Program-made: the position numbers and the translations under genes
Source: Bradyrhizobium lablabi
GTDB taxonomy: Bacteria > Pseudomonadota > Alphaproteobacteria > Rhizobiales > Xanthobacteraceae
DNA: 45,522 nucleotides
Assembly: GCF_001440475.1 (NCBI RefSeq)
Contig: NZ_LLYB01000106.1
Location: 20,665-66,186, forward strand
Direction: 5' to 3'
Notes under the pieces: model-generated
Database searches by the model: none
Seen by the model: only the letters and a program-made list of their open reading frames with translations
What the model was told of the DNA's origin: nothing
In this document: in pieces, positions 25,874 to 35,183 of the stretch
How the letters are laid out: each line of letters opens with the position of its first letter
How positions within the stretch are numbered: position 1 is the stretch's first letter

Positions 25874-26716
25874 TCATGTATTCGTGAGGTCGGCCTCGAC
25901 CAGCGCGCGCAGCTCCGCCGTCACCTCGGGGCGCCGTCCGAACCACAATTCGAAACCGCGCACCGCCTGGTGCAGGAGCATGCCGAGTCCGTCGGCCGTC
26001 TTCAGCCCGCGGCCGCGGGCGGCTGCCAGCAACGGCGTGTCGAGCGGCACGTAGACGAGATCGGCGACGACGGCTCGCGCCGGTAGCAGCCCGACATCGA
26101 TTTCGAGCGGCGGCTGGCCCTTCATACCGAGCGAGGTCGTATTCACCAGAAGGCCGGCGCGCGGCAGGATATCGCCGAGCGCATCCCACGCCACGGGCAG
26201 GACGCTCGCGCCGAACTGGTCCGCCAGCGCGCTCGCGCGCGCCACCGTGCGGTTGGCGAGATGAATGCGCTTGATGCCGCGCTCGCGCAAGCCGAACACC
26301 ACCGCGCGCGACGAGCCGCCGGCGCCGAGCACCAGCGCATCCTCACATTTGTCCCAGCCGGGCGCGCTAGCGTCGAGATTGTTGATGAAGCCTTCGACGT
26401 CGGTATTGGTCGAACACAGTTCGCCATCCGCGAACCACAGCGTGTTGGCCGCGCCGACGGCGCGGGCACGCTCGTCCGGCTTCGACAGCGCAAGCGCGCG
26501 CTCCTTGTGCGGAAGGGTGACGTTGGCGCCAACGAAGCCGCGCAGCGACAGGCGGAAGATGAAATCCTTGAACTCGTCGGGCGGCACCGCCTCGATGACG
26601 TAGCCGCCTGCGATGCCGAGCGTCCGCAGCCAGTAATGGTGGATCAACGGCGAGCGCGAATGCGCGGCCGGCCATCCGATCAGGCAGGCGGCGGGGGGCT
26701 GGTTTCCACTTGTCAT
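25874..26716 (-). CDS. aroE: Shikimate dehydrogenase
   Basis: This 280-residue NADPH enzyme reduces 3-dehydroshikimate to shikimate in aromatic amino acid synthesis. Substrate-binding residues lie in LIGWPAAHSRSPLIHHYWL (the Ser pair) and VGANVTLPHKERAL (catalytic Lys), and the catalytic Asp in CSTNTDVEGF. The NADP loop is LVLGAGGSSRAVVF, and NRTVARA follows it. The C-terminus has ADGLGMLLHQAVRGFELW, the family signature. I took the ATG at 26716; a TTG six codons earlier is also open. Confidence 0.95.
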   Translation of the reverse strand: MTSGNQPPAACLIGWPAAHSRSPLIHHYWLRTLGIAGGYVIEAVPPDEFKDFIFRLSLRGFVGANVTLPHKERALALSKPDERARAVGAANTLWFADGELCSTNTDVEGFINNLDASAPGWDKCEDALVLGAGGSSRAVVFGLRERGIKRIHLANRTVARASALADQFGASVLPVAWDALGDILPRAGLLVNTTSLGMKGQPPLEIDVGLLPARAVVADLVYVPLDTPLLAAARGRGLKTADGLGMLLHQAVRGFELWFGRRPEVTAELRALVEADLTNT

Positions 26717-26786
26717 GGCAGTCAAATCGGGCAAGCCGGGCCCGGAGTCAATGCCATAACACGCCCATCACCGCCACGCGGCGCCG

Positions 26787-27578
26787 TCAGGCGGCGCTCC
26801 ATTCGTAGACCTCCTTCTCGTACACCTCCTGAAAACCGGCACGTTGCAGATTCCGCCAGGAGTGTTCGAGCATGTACAGGGTCTCGGAGACTTCGATCGC
26901 GCAGCCGAGCGCTTCGGCGCGTTCGATTCGCTGCGCGATCAGTGCCTGCTGGGCCCCGCGCCTGCGGTGGCTTTCGGCGGTTGCAGCCAACATCAGGTAG
27001 CCGATGTCCTCGAACATGCACAGCGTTGCAATCGCCACCGGGCGCTTCCCGTCGAACGCCATGTAGTGGAAGAAGCCTTCGCCACCGGCTGTACGCACAT
27101 AGTCCGGCCAGATGGTCTGATCGAGCGGCTCGTGCATCGCGGCGATCTCGTCCGCGCCGACTTCGCGCACCTCAAAATCAGTGCTGAACTCAACAGGCGA
27201 ACGGACGGTTCGGCATAGCGTCGGATAACCGGTCCATTGCACGCGCGTAAGTCCGCTCGCCTCGAGCCAGCCGCGTACAGTGCCCATCTCGGGGCCCGGA
27301 CTGAGCCAGACGAAAAATCGTTCGATCCCCTCGGCGGCGAACAGATCGATGATATGGCGGATGCTGTTCGAGTCCATGCCGGGCTCGGCCCCGCACAGGT
27401 AAACGCGATTCATGTTGCCCGATGCGAACCGTGCCTGCCGGTCGGGATCGATGGTGAGGTAGCAGCTTCCAAACGGAGGACCGTCGAAGCGTCTTCGAAT
27501 GAAGCAGTCGGGCGGGCGCTGGCTGTCCAGCCATTGCGCCAGCCGCTTCATTTTCAGGGACAGTTCGATGGTGTTCAT
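26787..27578 (-). CDS. GNAT family N-acetyltransferase (two-domain)
   Basis: The protein has about 263 residues: a non-canonical N-terminal half (RRFDGPPFGSCYLTIDPDRQ, RVYLCGAEPGMDSNSIRHII) and a C-terminal GNAT domain with FEVREVGADEIAAMHEPL and MLAATAESHRRRGAQQALIA, which carries the R-R-x-G-A acetyl-CoA loop, and then EHSWRNLQRAGFQEVYEKEV. The N-terminal half may be a degenerate GNAT copy. The substrate is unknown. The start MNTIELSLKMKRLA is chosen as the most plausible of three in-frame ATGs; none has a strong ribosome site. Confidence 0.8.
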   Translation of the reverse strand: MNTIELSLKMKRLAQWLDSQRPPDCFIRRRFDGPPFGSCYLTIDPDRQARFASGNMNRVYLCGAEPGMDSNSIRHIIDLFAAEGIERFFVWLSPGPEMGTVRGWLEASGLTRVQWTGYPTLCRTVRSPVEFSTDFEVREVGADEIAAMHEPLDQTIWPDYVRTAGGEGFFHYMAFDGKRPVAIATLCMFEDIGYLMLAATAESHRRRGAQQALIAQRIERAEALGCAIEVSETLYMLEHSWRNLQRAGFQEVYEKEVYEWSAA

Positions 27579-27632
27579 GGACCGCTCGGGATCATGCCTC
27601 CATTCGAGAGGCATGATCCCTGTTCGCACATC

Positions 27633-29681
27633 TCACGCCGCGACGCGATGCGCAGCGATGATCTGGTCGGCGGCGCGGCCGGTGACCTCGGCCATGCGGT
27701 CGAACTGACGGGTGAAGCCGCCGGCGCCGGCGGTGGCGGACCGCAGTTCCACGATCAGGTCGCCGATCTCCGCCTCCGGCATGGTGGCGCGGACGCAATC
27801 CCAGCCCGCCCAGCCCTCGCGGGTGTCGAAGCCGAGAATCTGGCCGCGCCGCGCCGACAGGATGGCGTTGATCTTCGCCGTCGCCTCCGTCGGGCAGACG
27901 ATCTCCACCATGTGGATCGGCTCCAGCAGCACCGGCTGGCACTGCGGCAGCGCCTCGCTCATGCCGATCCGCGCCGCCGTGCGGAAGGCGAGATCGGAGG
28001 AGTCCACGCTGTGGTAGGAGCCGTCGGTCAACGTCACATCGACGTCGATGACGGGGAAGCCGAGCGGGCCCTTTGCAAGGCCGTCGACCACGCCCTCTTC
28101 CACCGCGCCGATATAGTTGCGCGGCACCGCGCCGCCGACGACCTTTTCGTGGAACTCGAAGCCCGAGCCGCGCGGCATCGGCTTGATTTCCAGCACCACG
28201 TCGCCGAACTGGCCGTGGCCGCCGGACTGCTTCTTGTGGCGGCCGCGCTGGGTGATCGATTTGCGGATGGTCTCCTGATAGCCGATCGCGGGCGGCTGCG
28301 ATTTGACGTTGACGCCGAAGCGATCCCGCAGGCGTTCCAGCGCGACGCGCAGATGCATCTCACCCTGCCCCCACAGCACGATGTCGTGGGTGCGCGGGTT
28401 CTGGATCATCGTCAGCGACTGGTCTTCCTCGTTCAGCCGCAGCAGCGCCTGCCCGAGCTTGACGTCATCCTTGCGATCGGTCGCCGCCAGCGACATCGCC
28501 AGCACCGGCGGTGTCGGCGCGATCTGCACCAGCGCGGCCGGCGCGGTCTTGCCACCGGACAGCGTGTCGCCGGTCTTGACCGCGTCGAGCTTGCCGAGCG
28601 CGACCGTCTCTCCGGCTTCCGCAGAGGCCCGCTTGGTATCATGCGCGCCGTTGACGGCGAGGATGCCGGAAACCCGCCCGGCTTCGCCGGAGGAGGATTG
28701 CAGCGTCGCGCCGTCGTCGAGGCGGCCGGCAAGCAGCCGCGTCAGCGACAGTTTGCCGCCGTGCTGCAGATGCACCGTCTTGAACACATAGCCCAGCGCT
28801 TCCTTTTGCGCGGATGCGCCGAGGCGCTTCGCCGTCTCGGCCACGCCGGGCGATTCATGGCGCAGCGCCTTCATCAGCCGCAGCACGCCGTTTTCGCGCG
28901 CGGCGGCGCCGAGCAGCACCGGGCAGATCAGGCCTTCGCGCAATTCACGGGCGAGGTCGTCGAACACGGCGTCGCGCGGCGGCTGGATGTCCTCCAGCAA
29001 CTGCTCCATCAGCGCGTCGTCATGGTCGGCGAGCTTCTCCAGCATCGAGAAGCGCGCTTCCTTCTCGCGGTCGAGATCGCCGCCTTCCAGCGCAACGACT
29101 TCGGAGGCCTTGTGCTCGCGATAGACGAAGGCGCGCTCCAGCGCGAGATCGACGAACCCTTCGATCAATTCGCCCTTCCAGATCGGAATCTGCCGCAGCA
29201 CCAGCGGCACGCGCGAGGCCGGCTGCAACGTCGCCAGCGTCTCGCGGATGCGCTTGTTGGCTCGATCGATCTTGTTCAAAAACAGAAAACGGGGAATGCC
29301 GAGATCTTCCAGCTCGCGCAGGATGATCTGCAGTTGCGGCAGCTTCTTCTCGTCCGCCTCGCAGACCACGACCGCGGCATCGACCGCGGGCAACGCGGCG
29401 CGCATGTCTTGCGCGAATTCGATCGAGCCGGGACAATCGATAAAGGTGTAACTGTCGCCCATGAAGGTGGAGGTAGCGGCGCTCAAGCCCACCCCCATCT
29501 TGTGATGGCGCGCTTCGGGAGTGGCATCGCCTACGGAAGTTCCGGCATCGACGCTGCCGGCATTTTTAATGGCGCCCGTTCGCGCCAGTATCGCCTCCAA
29601 AAGTGTGGTTTTACCGCTTTGGAAAGGGCCCACCAGCGCTATGCACCGTGGACCTCGGGGACTTCTGACGTCTTGTCCCAT
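27633..29681 (-). CDS. EF-G paralogue (FusA-like translational GTPase)
   Basis: This 682-residue five-domain protein has G1 ALVGPFQSGKTTLLEAIL, an RHHKMGVGLSAAT switch region, G3 FIDCPGSIEF, G4 FLNKIDRA, then EF-G domains II-V (for example MIQNPRTHDIVLWGQGEMHL, the SGGHGQFGDVVLEIKPMP block in domain IV, and RRGQILGFDTREGWAGWDCV in domain V). True EF-G has GHVDHGKTT and DTPG, so this is the EF-G-like paralogue found in many bacteria, with an unclear role. The start at 29681 has GAGGAGG upstream. A longer reading to 29873 takes in a repeat and is rejected. The gene is 55 bases upstream of the GNAT gene. Confidence 0.88.
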   Translation of the reverse strand: MGQDVRSPRGPRCIALVGPFQSGKTTLLEAILARTGAIKNAGSVDAGTSVGDATPEARHHKMGVGLSAATSTFMGDSYTFIDCPGSIEFAQDMRAALPAVDAAVVVCEADEKKLPQLQIILRELEDLGIPRFLFLNKIDRANKRIRETLATLQPASRVPLVLRQIPIWKGELIEGFVDLALERAFVYREHKASEVVALEGGDLDREKEARFSMLEKLADHDDALMEQLLEDIQPPRDAVFDDLARELREGLICPVLLGAAARENGVLRLMKALRHESPGVAETAKRLGASAQKEALGYVFKTVHLQHGGKLSLTRLLAGRLDDGATLQSSSGEAGRVSGILAVNGAHDTKRASAEAGETVALGKLDAVKTGDTLSGGKTAPAALVQIAPTPPVLAMSLAATDRKDDVKLGQALLRLNEEDQSLTMIQNPRTHDIVLWGQGEMHLRVALERLRDRFGVNVKSQPPAIGYQETIRKSITQRGRHKKQSGGHGQFGDVVLEIKPMPRGSGFEFHEKVVGGAVPRNYIGAVEEGVVDGLAKGPLGFPVIDVDVTLTDGSYHSVDSSDLAFRTAARIGMSEALPQCQPVLLEPIHMVEIVCPTEATAKINAILSARRGQILGFDTREGWAGWDCVRATMPEAEIGDLIVELRSATAGAGGFTRQFDRMAEVTGRAADQIIAAHRVAA

Positions 29682-30037
29682 TGCCGCCTCCTCATTTTGG
29701 AGCTCGGCCCGTGATTGGGTCGGCGACCTCTGATGCTCCGCCTGTCGCGACGATTTGGCAAGCGGGAAAAAATTCGCTGCGGTGCGATGTGAGATTTTTG
29801 GGATACCAACCGCCGTCATTGCGCGCGAAGCGACTTGTCCGCCGTAGCCTTGGCGAAGGCAGAAGCAATCCATCCCGCCCCCGGAAAGAATAGATTGCTT
29901 CGTCGTTTACGCTCCCTTGCGCAAACGCTTCGCGTTTGTCGCAGGCAATGACGACGGGGCAGACGTGGGCGGGGCAGACATGGGCCACCTTCCCTGCCAC
30001 GGTTCCAGCAAGTTTCGCTTATCCTGCCTACGTTTGC
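29682..30037. other. Gene-free stretch holding a family C repeat
   Basis: The 356 bases upstream of the EF-G-like gene contain its ribosome site (GAGGAGG) and promoter region near 29700-29760. They also contain a palindromic repeat at 29814-29952 and a short plus-strand run to the end of the hydrolase gene. No coding sequence is supported. Confidence 0.6.
29814..29952. repeat. Dispersed repeat, family C, copy 1 (gtcattgcg...cgcaatgac)
   Basis: It begins GTCATTGCGCGCGAAGCGAC, contains AGAAGCAATCCATC near 29861 and AGATTGCTTCGTC near 29891, and ends GGCAATGACG. The two ends and the inner arms are inverted, forming a cruciform-like unit. A second copy is at 39059-39171. Confidence 0.7.
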
Positions 30038-30862
30038 TTATGCCCGACGGCCGGAGCAGCAATCGATGAACTCCGTGAGCAGGCCCGTGACCTCGGTTGG
30101 CCGTTCCAGGCTCGGCAGATGGGCGGCGCCGGTCAAGACGTGGCCCGACGCGTTCAACATCGTCGTTGCCATGTGACGGCTTCGTTCCTGAATATGCGGG
30201 AAATCAAAGTCTCCCCAGATCACGAGCGATGGCGCCGATATCTCGCCCAGACGATGGAAGGCGGGCACCACGTCGAGGTTCGACCCGGTCGGCGGTGACC
30301 GGAGCGCAACGCCATTCATGTCGAGGAACAGCCGGCGCGCCTCGCCTGTCACACGGCCCTCGGGCTGCAGCGGACCGTCCAGCCAATGATGCGCCTTGAT
30401 TGCGTTCACCTGATCCAGATCGCCGGCGTCCTGGGCTTCCCTGAGCTTCGCCATCAGGCGCTCGATGACGGGAGGATAGACCGGCTCAGGCGCGCCGCTC
30501 ACGCCGGGCGCAATGAGAACGAGGGCGCGGACACGGGATGGATGCAGAAGCGCGGCGTCGAGCGCGACCCGTCCGCCTTGCGAGCATCCAACAAGGATCG
30601 CCGGCGCGCCATTCGCGGCGGCGTCAATCACCGCCAGCAAATCCGCGACCGCAGAATAGTCCTCCTGCTCCGCGCGGGTCTCGCCAAAGCCCCGCCGATC
30701 GTACGCGATCGCCTTGTGGCTCGTGCCGACTGCATCCAGTTGTGCGCGCCACATGCGACTATCGCAGACCGCGGCGTGGAGAAAGACAACAGGGTCGCCG
30801 TGGCCGACGACTGTCGCAGCCAGCCGGGCTTGGCCGGATTTAATCTGAAGATTCGAGCTCAT
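30038..30862 (-). CDS. Alpha/beta hydrolase
   Basis: This 274-residue alpha/beta-fold hydrolase has the oxyanion region PVVFLHAAVCDSRMWRAQLD, the nucleophile Ser in LVGCSQGGRVAL (about residue 93), an acid residue in VIWGDFDFPHIQ and the catalytic His in LTGAAHLPSLERP. It should hydrolyse an ester, lactone or similar bond; the substrate is not readable. It lies 85 bases after the TetR-type regulator on the same strand, with an inverted repeat in between, so the two may be linked in expression. Confidence 0.88.
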   Translation of the reverse strand: MSSNLQIKSGQARLAATVVGHGDPVVFLHAAVCDSRMWRAQLDAVGTSHKAIAYDRRGFGETRAEQEDYSAVADLLAVIDAAANGAPAILVGCSQGGRVALDAALLHPSRVRALVLIAPGVSGAPEPVYPPVIERLMAKLREAQDAGDLDQVNAIKAHHWLDGPLQPEGRVTGEARRLFLDMNGVALRSPPTGSNLDVVPAFHRLGEISAPSLVIWGDFDFPHIQERSRHMATTMLNASGHVLTGAAHLPSLERPTEVTGLLTEFIDCCSGRRA

Positions 30863-30869
30863 GATTCAT

Positions 30870-30898
30870 GCTAGCCCGCGCCAGAGGGAGCGGCTAGC
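30870..30898. promoter_or_regulatory. Inverted repeat just upstream of the hydrolase start
   Basis: GCTAGCC and GGCTAGC, each extended by one more pairing base (TGCTAGCC/GGCTAGCA), flank a central run of about 15 bases and end 8 bases before the hydrolase ATG. It could be a hairpin limiting translation or an operator. It differs from the AAAAAGAA palindrome before the methyltransferase gene, so it is probably not the same regulator's site. Confidence 0.35.
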
Positions 30899-30947
30899 AA
30901 GCAGCCCGGGTGAGCGCTTGCGATATGCGCGGAAAAGGAATTCGCGC

Positions 30948-31568
30948 TCAGCCGGTCGCTGCGCCCGATCCGTCCGCGCCGGGATCGAGCATGATCCGCA
31001 GCGCGACGGCGAAGCGCTCGATATCGACGCGCTCGTCCCAGGCAAGCTGCAGCGAAATGCCCTGCAGGGTCGCGACCATGACGCGGGCGGCCGACGCCGG
31101 ATCGAGATGCTTTGGCCAGCGCCCCTGTCGTTGCGCCTGCGCGATCATCGGCGACAGCACGTCCACGGCCTGTGAAACCCCCGCAAGCGCCTCGCGCTTC
31201 AATCGTGGATTGGAAAGGCTCTCCGCCCAAAGCTGCACGGCCAGATGACGCCATCGCCTTTCGTTGGGATTGCGCAGTTCGAGCACGAAGCCTTCGACAA
31301 GCTGCCGCAGGCTGGTATCGATATCAGGTGCGGCCAGCGCAGATTCCATGCGTTGGCGTTCCATGGCGTGACGTTCGGCAGCGATCGCCATCGCAATCTC
31401 AGTCTTGCCTTTGAAGTATCCGTAGATCGCGCCGGGACTTAAGCCAGACTCCTCGACGATGTCCTGCACGGTCGCGGCATGAAAGCCTTCGCGCGCAAAG
31501 CATGTCAGCGCGGCATCGAGGATGCGTCCACGCTGCTCGTTGGCACGCGCCGCCGATATCCTAGGCAT
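30948..31568 (-). CDS. TetR family transcriptional regulator
   Basis: This 206-residue regulator has the N-terminal DNA-binding helix-turn-helix (RGRILDAALTCFAREGFHAA, TVQDIVEESGLSPGAIYGYF, KGKTEIAMAI). The C-terminal domain is helical and presumably binds a small effector. The ATG at 31568 overlaps the stop of the upstream methyltransferase gene by 8 bases, so the two are translated together. A perfect palindrome before the methyltransferase gene is the likely operator, giving autoregulation of this small operon. The effector is unknown. Confidence 0.92.
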   Translation of the reverse strand: MPRISAARANEQRGRILDAALTCFAREGFHAATVQDIVEESGLSPGAIYGYFKGKTEIAMAIAAERHAMERQRMESALAAPDIDTSLRQLVEGFVLELRNPNERRWRHLAVQLWAESLSNPRLKREALAGVSQAVDVLSPMIAQAQRQGRWPKHLDPASAARVMVATLQGISLQLAWDERVDIERFAVALRIMLDPGADGSGAATG

Positions 31569-32439
31569 CGCCGACTTCCGCAAGCACCGTGTGATAGAAG
31601 CCGTAGCCGTGCATGTGGCGGCTGGCCTCCCCCATGACGCGCTCCCGGTATTGATCGGCGCCGAGATCGCTCACCAGTCGCAGCCCGCGCTCGCGCAGGA
31701 ACTCCGGCAATTCGCCGGGCAACAAGCCGAAGCGCCAGGGTTCGCCTGAGACGTCGACCTTGGCGATGACCTTGTCTGCGCCGTCGAACGCGACGCTGCC
31801 GTCGATCGCGCCCTCATGCACATAGGTGAAGATGAACCGGCTGCCTGGCGCAAGCCGGCCTGCCCAACGCATCACGCCGCAGACCGCCTCGCCGGTCAGA
31901 TACTGGCTGACGCCTTCCCACACGACGATCGTGCGCCGCGCCGGATCGAAGCCGGCATCGTGCAGGCGCTGTTCGAAATCATCGATTTCGAAATCGACGG
32001 CGACGAAGGTCACCCGGTCCAGATCGGCGCCGGCAGCCTGCAATCGCTCCCGTTTCACCTTTGCGGTTGCGGGGTGATCCACTTCAAAAATCTTCACGGA
32101 GTCCAGCGCGGCAAGCCGCCAGGCCCGCGTGTCGAAGCCCGCACCGAGCAGCACGACCTGCTCGGCCTGTCCGGTCGATTGCTCGATCCAGTCGTCGATC
32201 AGCCGCGTGCGGGCAATGCCGGAGGTTCGCGCGCCCGGCCACTGCCTATCGATGTAGCGGGTCAGCATTCCGCCCACCGGACGTAGCGCGAGCAGCCTGG
32301 CCGGCAGCCGCAAGCTTCCCGGCAGCAGCGCGACGGCCAGCGGATCGGTGAACACACGCCGCCCGGCACCTTTCGCATGCTCCGATGCCCGGAACATGGC
32401 CATGTATTCGGCGGTCCGGCTCGGCTGATGTTGCAGCAT
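31561..32439 (-). CDS. SAM-dependent methyltransferase, LCM/TIGR00027 type
   Basis: The 292-residue protein resembles the leucine carboxyl methyltransferase-like family widespread in actinobacteria and proteobacteria. It has PSRTAEYMAMFRASE at the start, the SAM loop VVLLGAGFDTRAWRL (about 97-110), an acidic contact in FEVDHPATAKVK, and VVWEGVSQYLTGEAVCGVMR in the active region. Members are often found beside regulators, but their substrates are mostly unknown. GAGGAGG precedes the ATG. It is the first gene of the TetR operon. Confidence 0.9.
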   Translation of the reverse strand: MLQHQPSRTAEYMAMFRASEHAKGAGRRVFTDPLAVALLPGSLRLPARLLALRPVGGMLTRYIDRQWPGARTSGIARTRLIDDWIEQSTGQAEQVVLLGAGFDTRAWRLAALDSVKIFEVDHPATAKVKRERLQAAGADLDRVTFVAVDFEIDDFEQRLHDAGFDPARRTIVVWEGVSQYLTGEAVCGVMRWAGRLAPGSRFIFTYVHEGAIDGSVAFDGADKVIAKVDVSGEPWRFGLLPGELPEFLRERGLRLVSDLGADQYRERVMGEASRHMHGYGFYHTVLAEVGDA

Positions 32440-32453
32440 TTCGCGACCTCCTC

Positions 32454-32475
32454 AAAAAGAACGTTTATTCTTTTT
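32454..32475. promoter_or_regulatory. Perfect operator-like palindrome for the TetR-type regulator
   Basis: AAAAAGAA, a 6-base spacer, then TTCTTTTT is an exact 8-8 inverted repeat. It lies 15 bases before the methyltransferase ATG and overlaps the -10 element of a promoter (TTGACC at 32499-32494, 17-base gap, TAAAAA at 32476-32471 on the minus strand). A bound TetR dimer there would block transcription of the methyltransferase-tetR operon. Confidence 0.65.
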
Positions 32476-32531
32476 AAGGCCGATCGCCACTGAGGTCAAG
32501 ACGACCCTTAATCAAATGAAGTGCGGTTAAT

Positions 32532-33014
32532 TCAGCGTCCCGGCCGCAGTTCCAGGGCTTCCAGTCCGGCAGCAACGCTGACGCCGACCTGGCCCTGCAC
32601 GCTCAGGGGTTGCAGCGCGATCGAATTGGCGGAGCCGCCGACCAGAACGTTGCCGCCGACGCCGACGCCGAGCGTGGCACTGCCCTGCGCGCCGACATAA
32701 TCGCCGGACAGGCCGCCCGGCCCGAGCCGCGCGACCGGCGCGAACACGCCCCAGGCCAGCGCCGATTCCTGGGTGATGCCGAGATCGAGCCCCACTTTAC
32801 GGATGGTGGCGATGTAGCGGTCCTCCGGCATCCCTTCGGCGCGCAGCACGCAGCCGAGATTGGTGACGGAGCCGACGATGAACCCGACACTGGCGCCGCC
32901 GCGGCACTCCAGCACACCGACCTGCACACGCTGTGCCTGCTGCGCATTGGCGCCGCCGATCGAAGCGCTCCACATCGCAAGGACGGCACCGACGAGAATG
33001 AGAGAACGACGCAT
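32532..33014 (-). CDS. Secreted DUF992 protein, paralogue 1
   Basis: This 160-residue DUF992 protein has a signal peptide (LILVGAVLAMWSASIGGANAQ), a CRGGASVGFIVGSV block and a Gly-rich stretch (GSATLGVGVGGNVLVGGSAN) that occurs in both copies. Its function is unknown; the family is largely restricted to alphaproteobacteria. The start at 33014 has GGAG upstream and is followed directly by the signal peptide; the longer reading to 33110 is not needed. It lies 146 bases after the second DUF992 gene, separated by a strong terminator. Confidence 0.85.
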   Translation of the reverse strand: MRRSLILVGAVLAMWSASIGGANAQQAQRVQVGVLECRGGASVGFIVGSVTNLGCVLRAEGMPEDRYIATIRKVGLDLGITQESALAWGVFAPVARLGPGGLSGDYVGAQGSATLGVGVGGNVLVGGSANSIALQPLSVQGQVGVSVAAGLEALELRPGR

Positions 33015-33115
33015 GAAGTAATCTCCGGCTGAAAAACTGTGATGCGAGCAGAGAATCAAGAACAAGGCCGTGCCCGCGGCGCTCGCCGTTCTATGCCACA
33101 ATTCAATCAATCCAA

Positions 33116-33144
33116 CAAAAAAGGCCCGCTTGCGCGGGCCTTTT
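33116..33144 (-). terminator. Intrinsic terminator of the upstream DUF992 gene
   Basis: On the minus strand AAAGGCCCGC pairs with GCGGGCCTTT around a 4-base loop and runs into TTTTTTG. It follows the stop of the gene at 33161 by about 17 bases. The arms also have A/T-runs on both sides, so it could work in both directions. Confidence 0.88.
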
Positions 33145-33160
33145 CCTTAAACGCATATCC

Positions 33161-33676
33161 TCAGCCGCGGCGGTGATGCCGGCGAGCGTGCCGGCGCGGG
33201 CCGTTGCCGTTGAACGGCTGCAGTTCGAGGCCGGCGATCCCTGCGGTGACGTTGAGCCCGGTCTGGCCCTGCAGGCTGATCGGCTGCAGCGCGTAGGCGT
33301 TGGCGGGACCGCCCACCAGGAAGTTGCCGCCGCCGCCGATGCCGATCGATACGTTGGCGCCGACGCCGCCGTAGCTGCCGGCGAGTTCGCCGCGGCCGAG
33401 CCGGCTGTTCGGCGCATTGACGGCCCACTGCAACTGCGTCTGCTCGGTGATGCCGAGATCGAGACCGATGCGCTGCACCTTGGCGATATAGGGTTCAGGC
33501 CGGCGGCCTTCGCTGCGGAACACGCATTCGAGGCTGGTCACCGAGCCGACGACAAAGCCGACATTCTGGCCGCCCTGGCATTGCAGGATGCCGGCGCGAA
33601 CCGGTGGCGCCGCGTTGGCGCTTGCGATCGGCGCGAGCAATCCGAGCGTGGCGATAGTTAGTGTCAGCAGTCGCAT
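33161..33676 (-). CDS. Secreted DUF992 protein, paralogue 2
   Basis: This 171-residue protein has the signal peptide LLTLTIATLGLLAPIASANA and the same order of blocks as its neighbour: AGILQCQGGQNVGFVVGSVT, IGLDLGITEQTQLQWAVNAP, GANVSIGIGGGGNFLVGGPA, then YALQPISLQGQTGLNVTAGI. A basic His/Arg tail (PRRHARRHHRRG) is unique to this copy. I start it at the ATG at 33676 with GGGAC upstream. It is followed by a terminator, so it forms its own unit. Upstream lies an operator-like repeat array. Confidence 0.85.
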   Translation of the reverse strand: MRLLTLTIATLGLLAPIASANAAPPVRAGILQCQGGQNVGFVVGSVTSLECVFRSEGRRPEPYIAKVQRIGLDLGITEQTQLQWAVNAPNSRLGRGELAGSYGGVGANVSIGIGGGGNFLVGGPANAYALQPISLQGQTGLNVTAGIAGLELQPFNGNGPRRHARRHHRRG

Positions 33677-33727
33677 GAGTCCCAGTCTCCGCATGTTGAT
33701 AAACAAATTTAGCGGAGCGGACAGGAT

Positions 33728-33776
33728 GGAAGCGCCGTGTCGAAAACATGGCGCTTCCTCAAGAAACATGGCGCTT
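33728..33776. promoter_or_regulatory. Repeated operator-like motif before the second DUF992 gene
   Basis: On the minus strand AAGCGCCATGTTT occurs twice with a 20-base period (33776-33764 and 33756-33744). The arm GGAAGCGCC at 33728-33736 and its inverse GGCGCTTCC at 33750-33758 form a 9-base inverted repeat. It starts about 52 bases before the ATG at 33676. Repeated half-sites on one helical face suggest binding of a multimeric regulator. Confidence 0.45.
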
Positions 33777-33834
33777 TGATAAGAAGCGATCAAAATATCG
33801 CGAGGTTTGCGCGCGACGTGACGTGACACGTTTT

Positions 33835-33858
33835 TTCTGACGCGTTTTCTTCACGCGA
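33835..33858. repeat. Dispersed repeat, family B, fragment
   Basis: The run TTCTGACGCGTTTTCTTCAC then GCGAA is the start of the element seen at 16310 and 10924, cut off after 24 bases where the aatA terminator begins. Confidence 0.5.
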
Positions 33859-33861
33859 AAT

Positions 33862-33895
33862 AAAAAAGCCGTCCCGCATTGAGTGCGGAACGGCT
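33862..33895 (-). terminator. Intrinsic terminator of aatA
   Basis: On the minus strand AGCCGTTCCGCA pairs with TGCGGGACGGCT (one mismatch) and is followed by TTTTTTA. It lies 20 bases after the aatA stop. Confidence 0.85.
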
Positions 33896-33914
33896 TGGTT
33901 TGCAAAACGCTTCT

Positions 33915-35183
<1,269 letters not shown>

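Noticed and set aside
27237..29714. 825-residue plus-strand open frame over the EF-G-like gene
   Set aside because: It is antisense to a gene with all EF-G motifs, has biased composition and shows no motif of its own.
29682..29873. 64-residue N-terminal extension of the EF-G-like protein
   Set aside because: It is a translation of a family C repeat and its flank; the ATG at 29681 has a GAGGAGG ribosome site.
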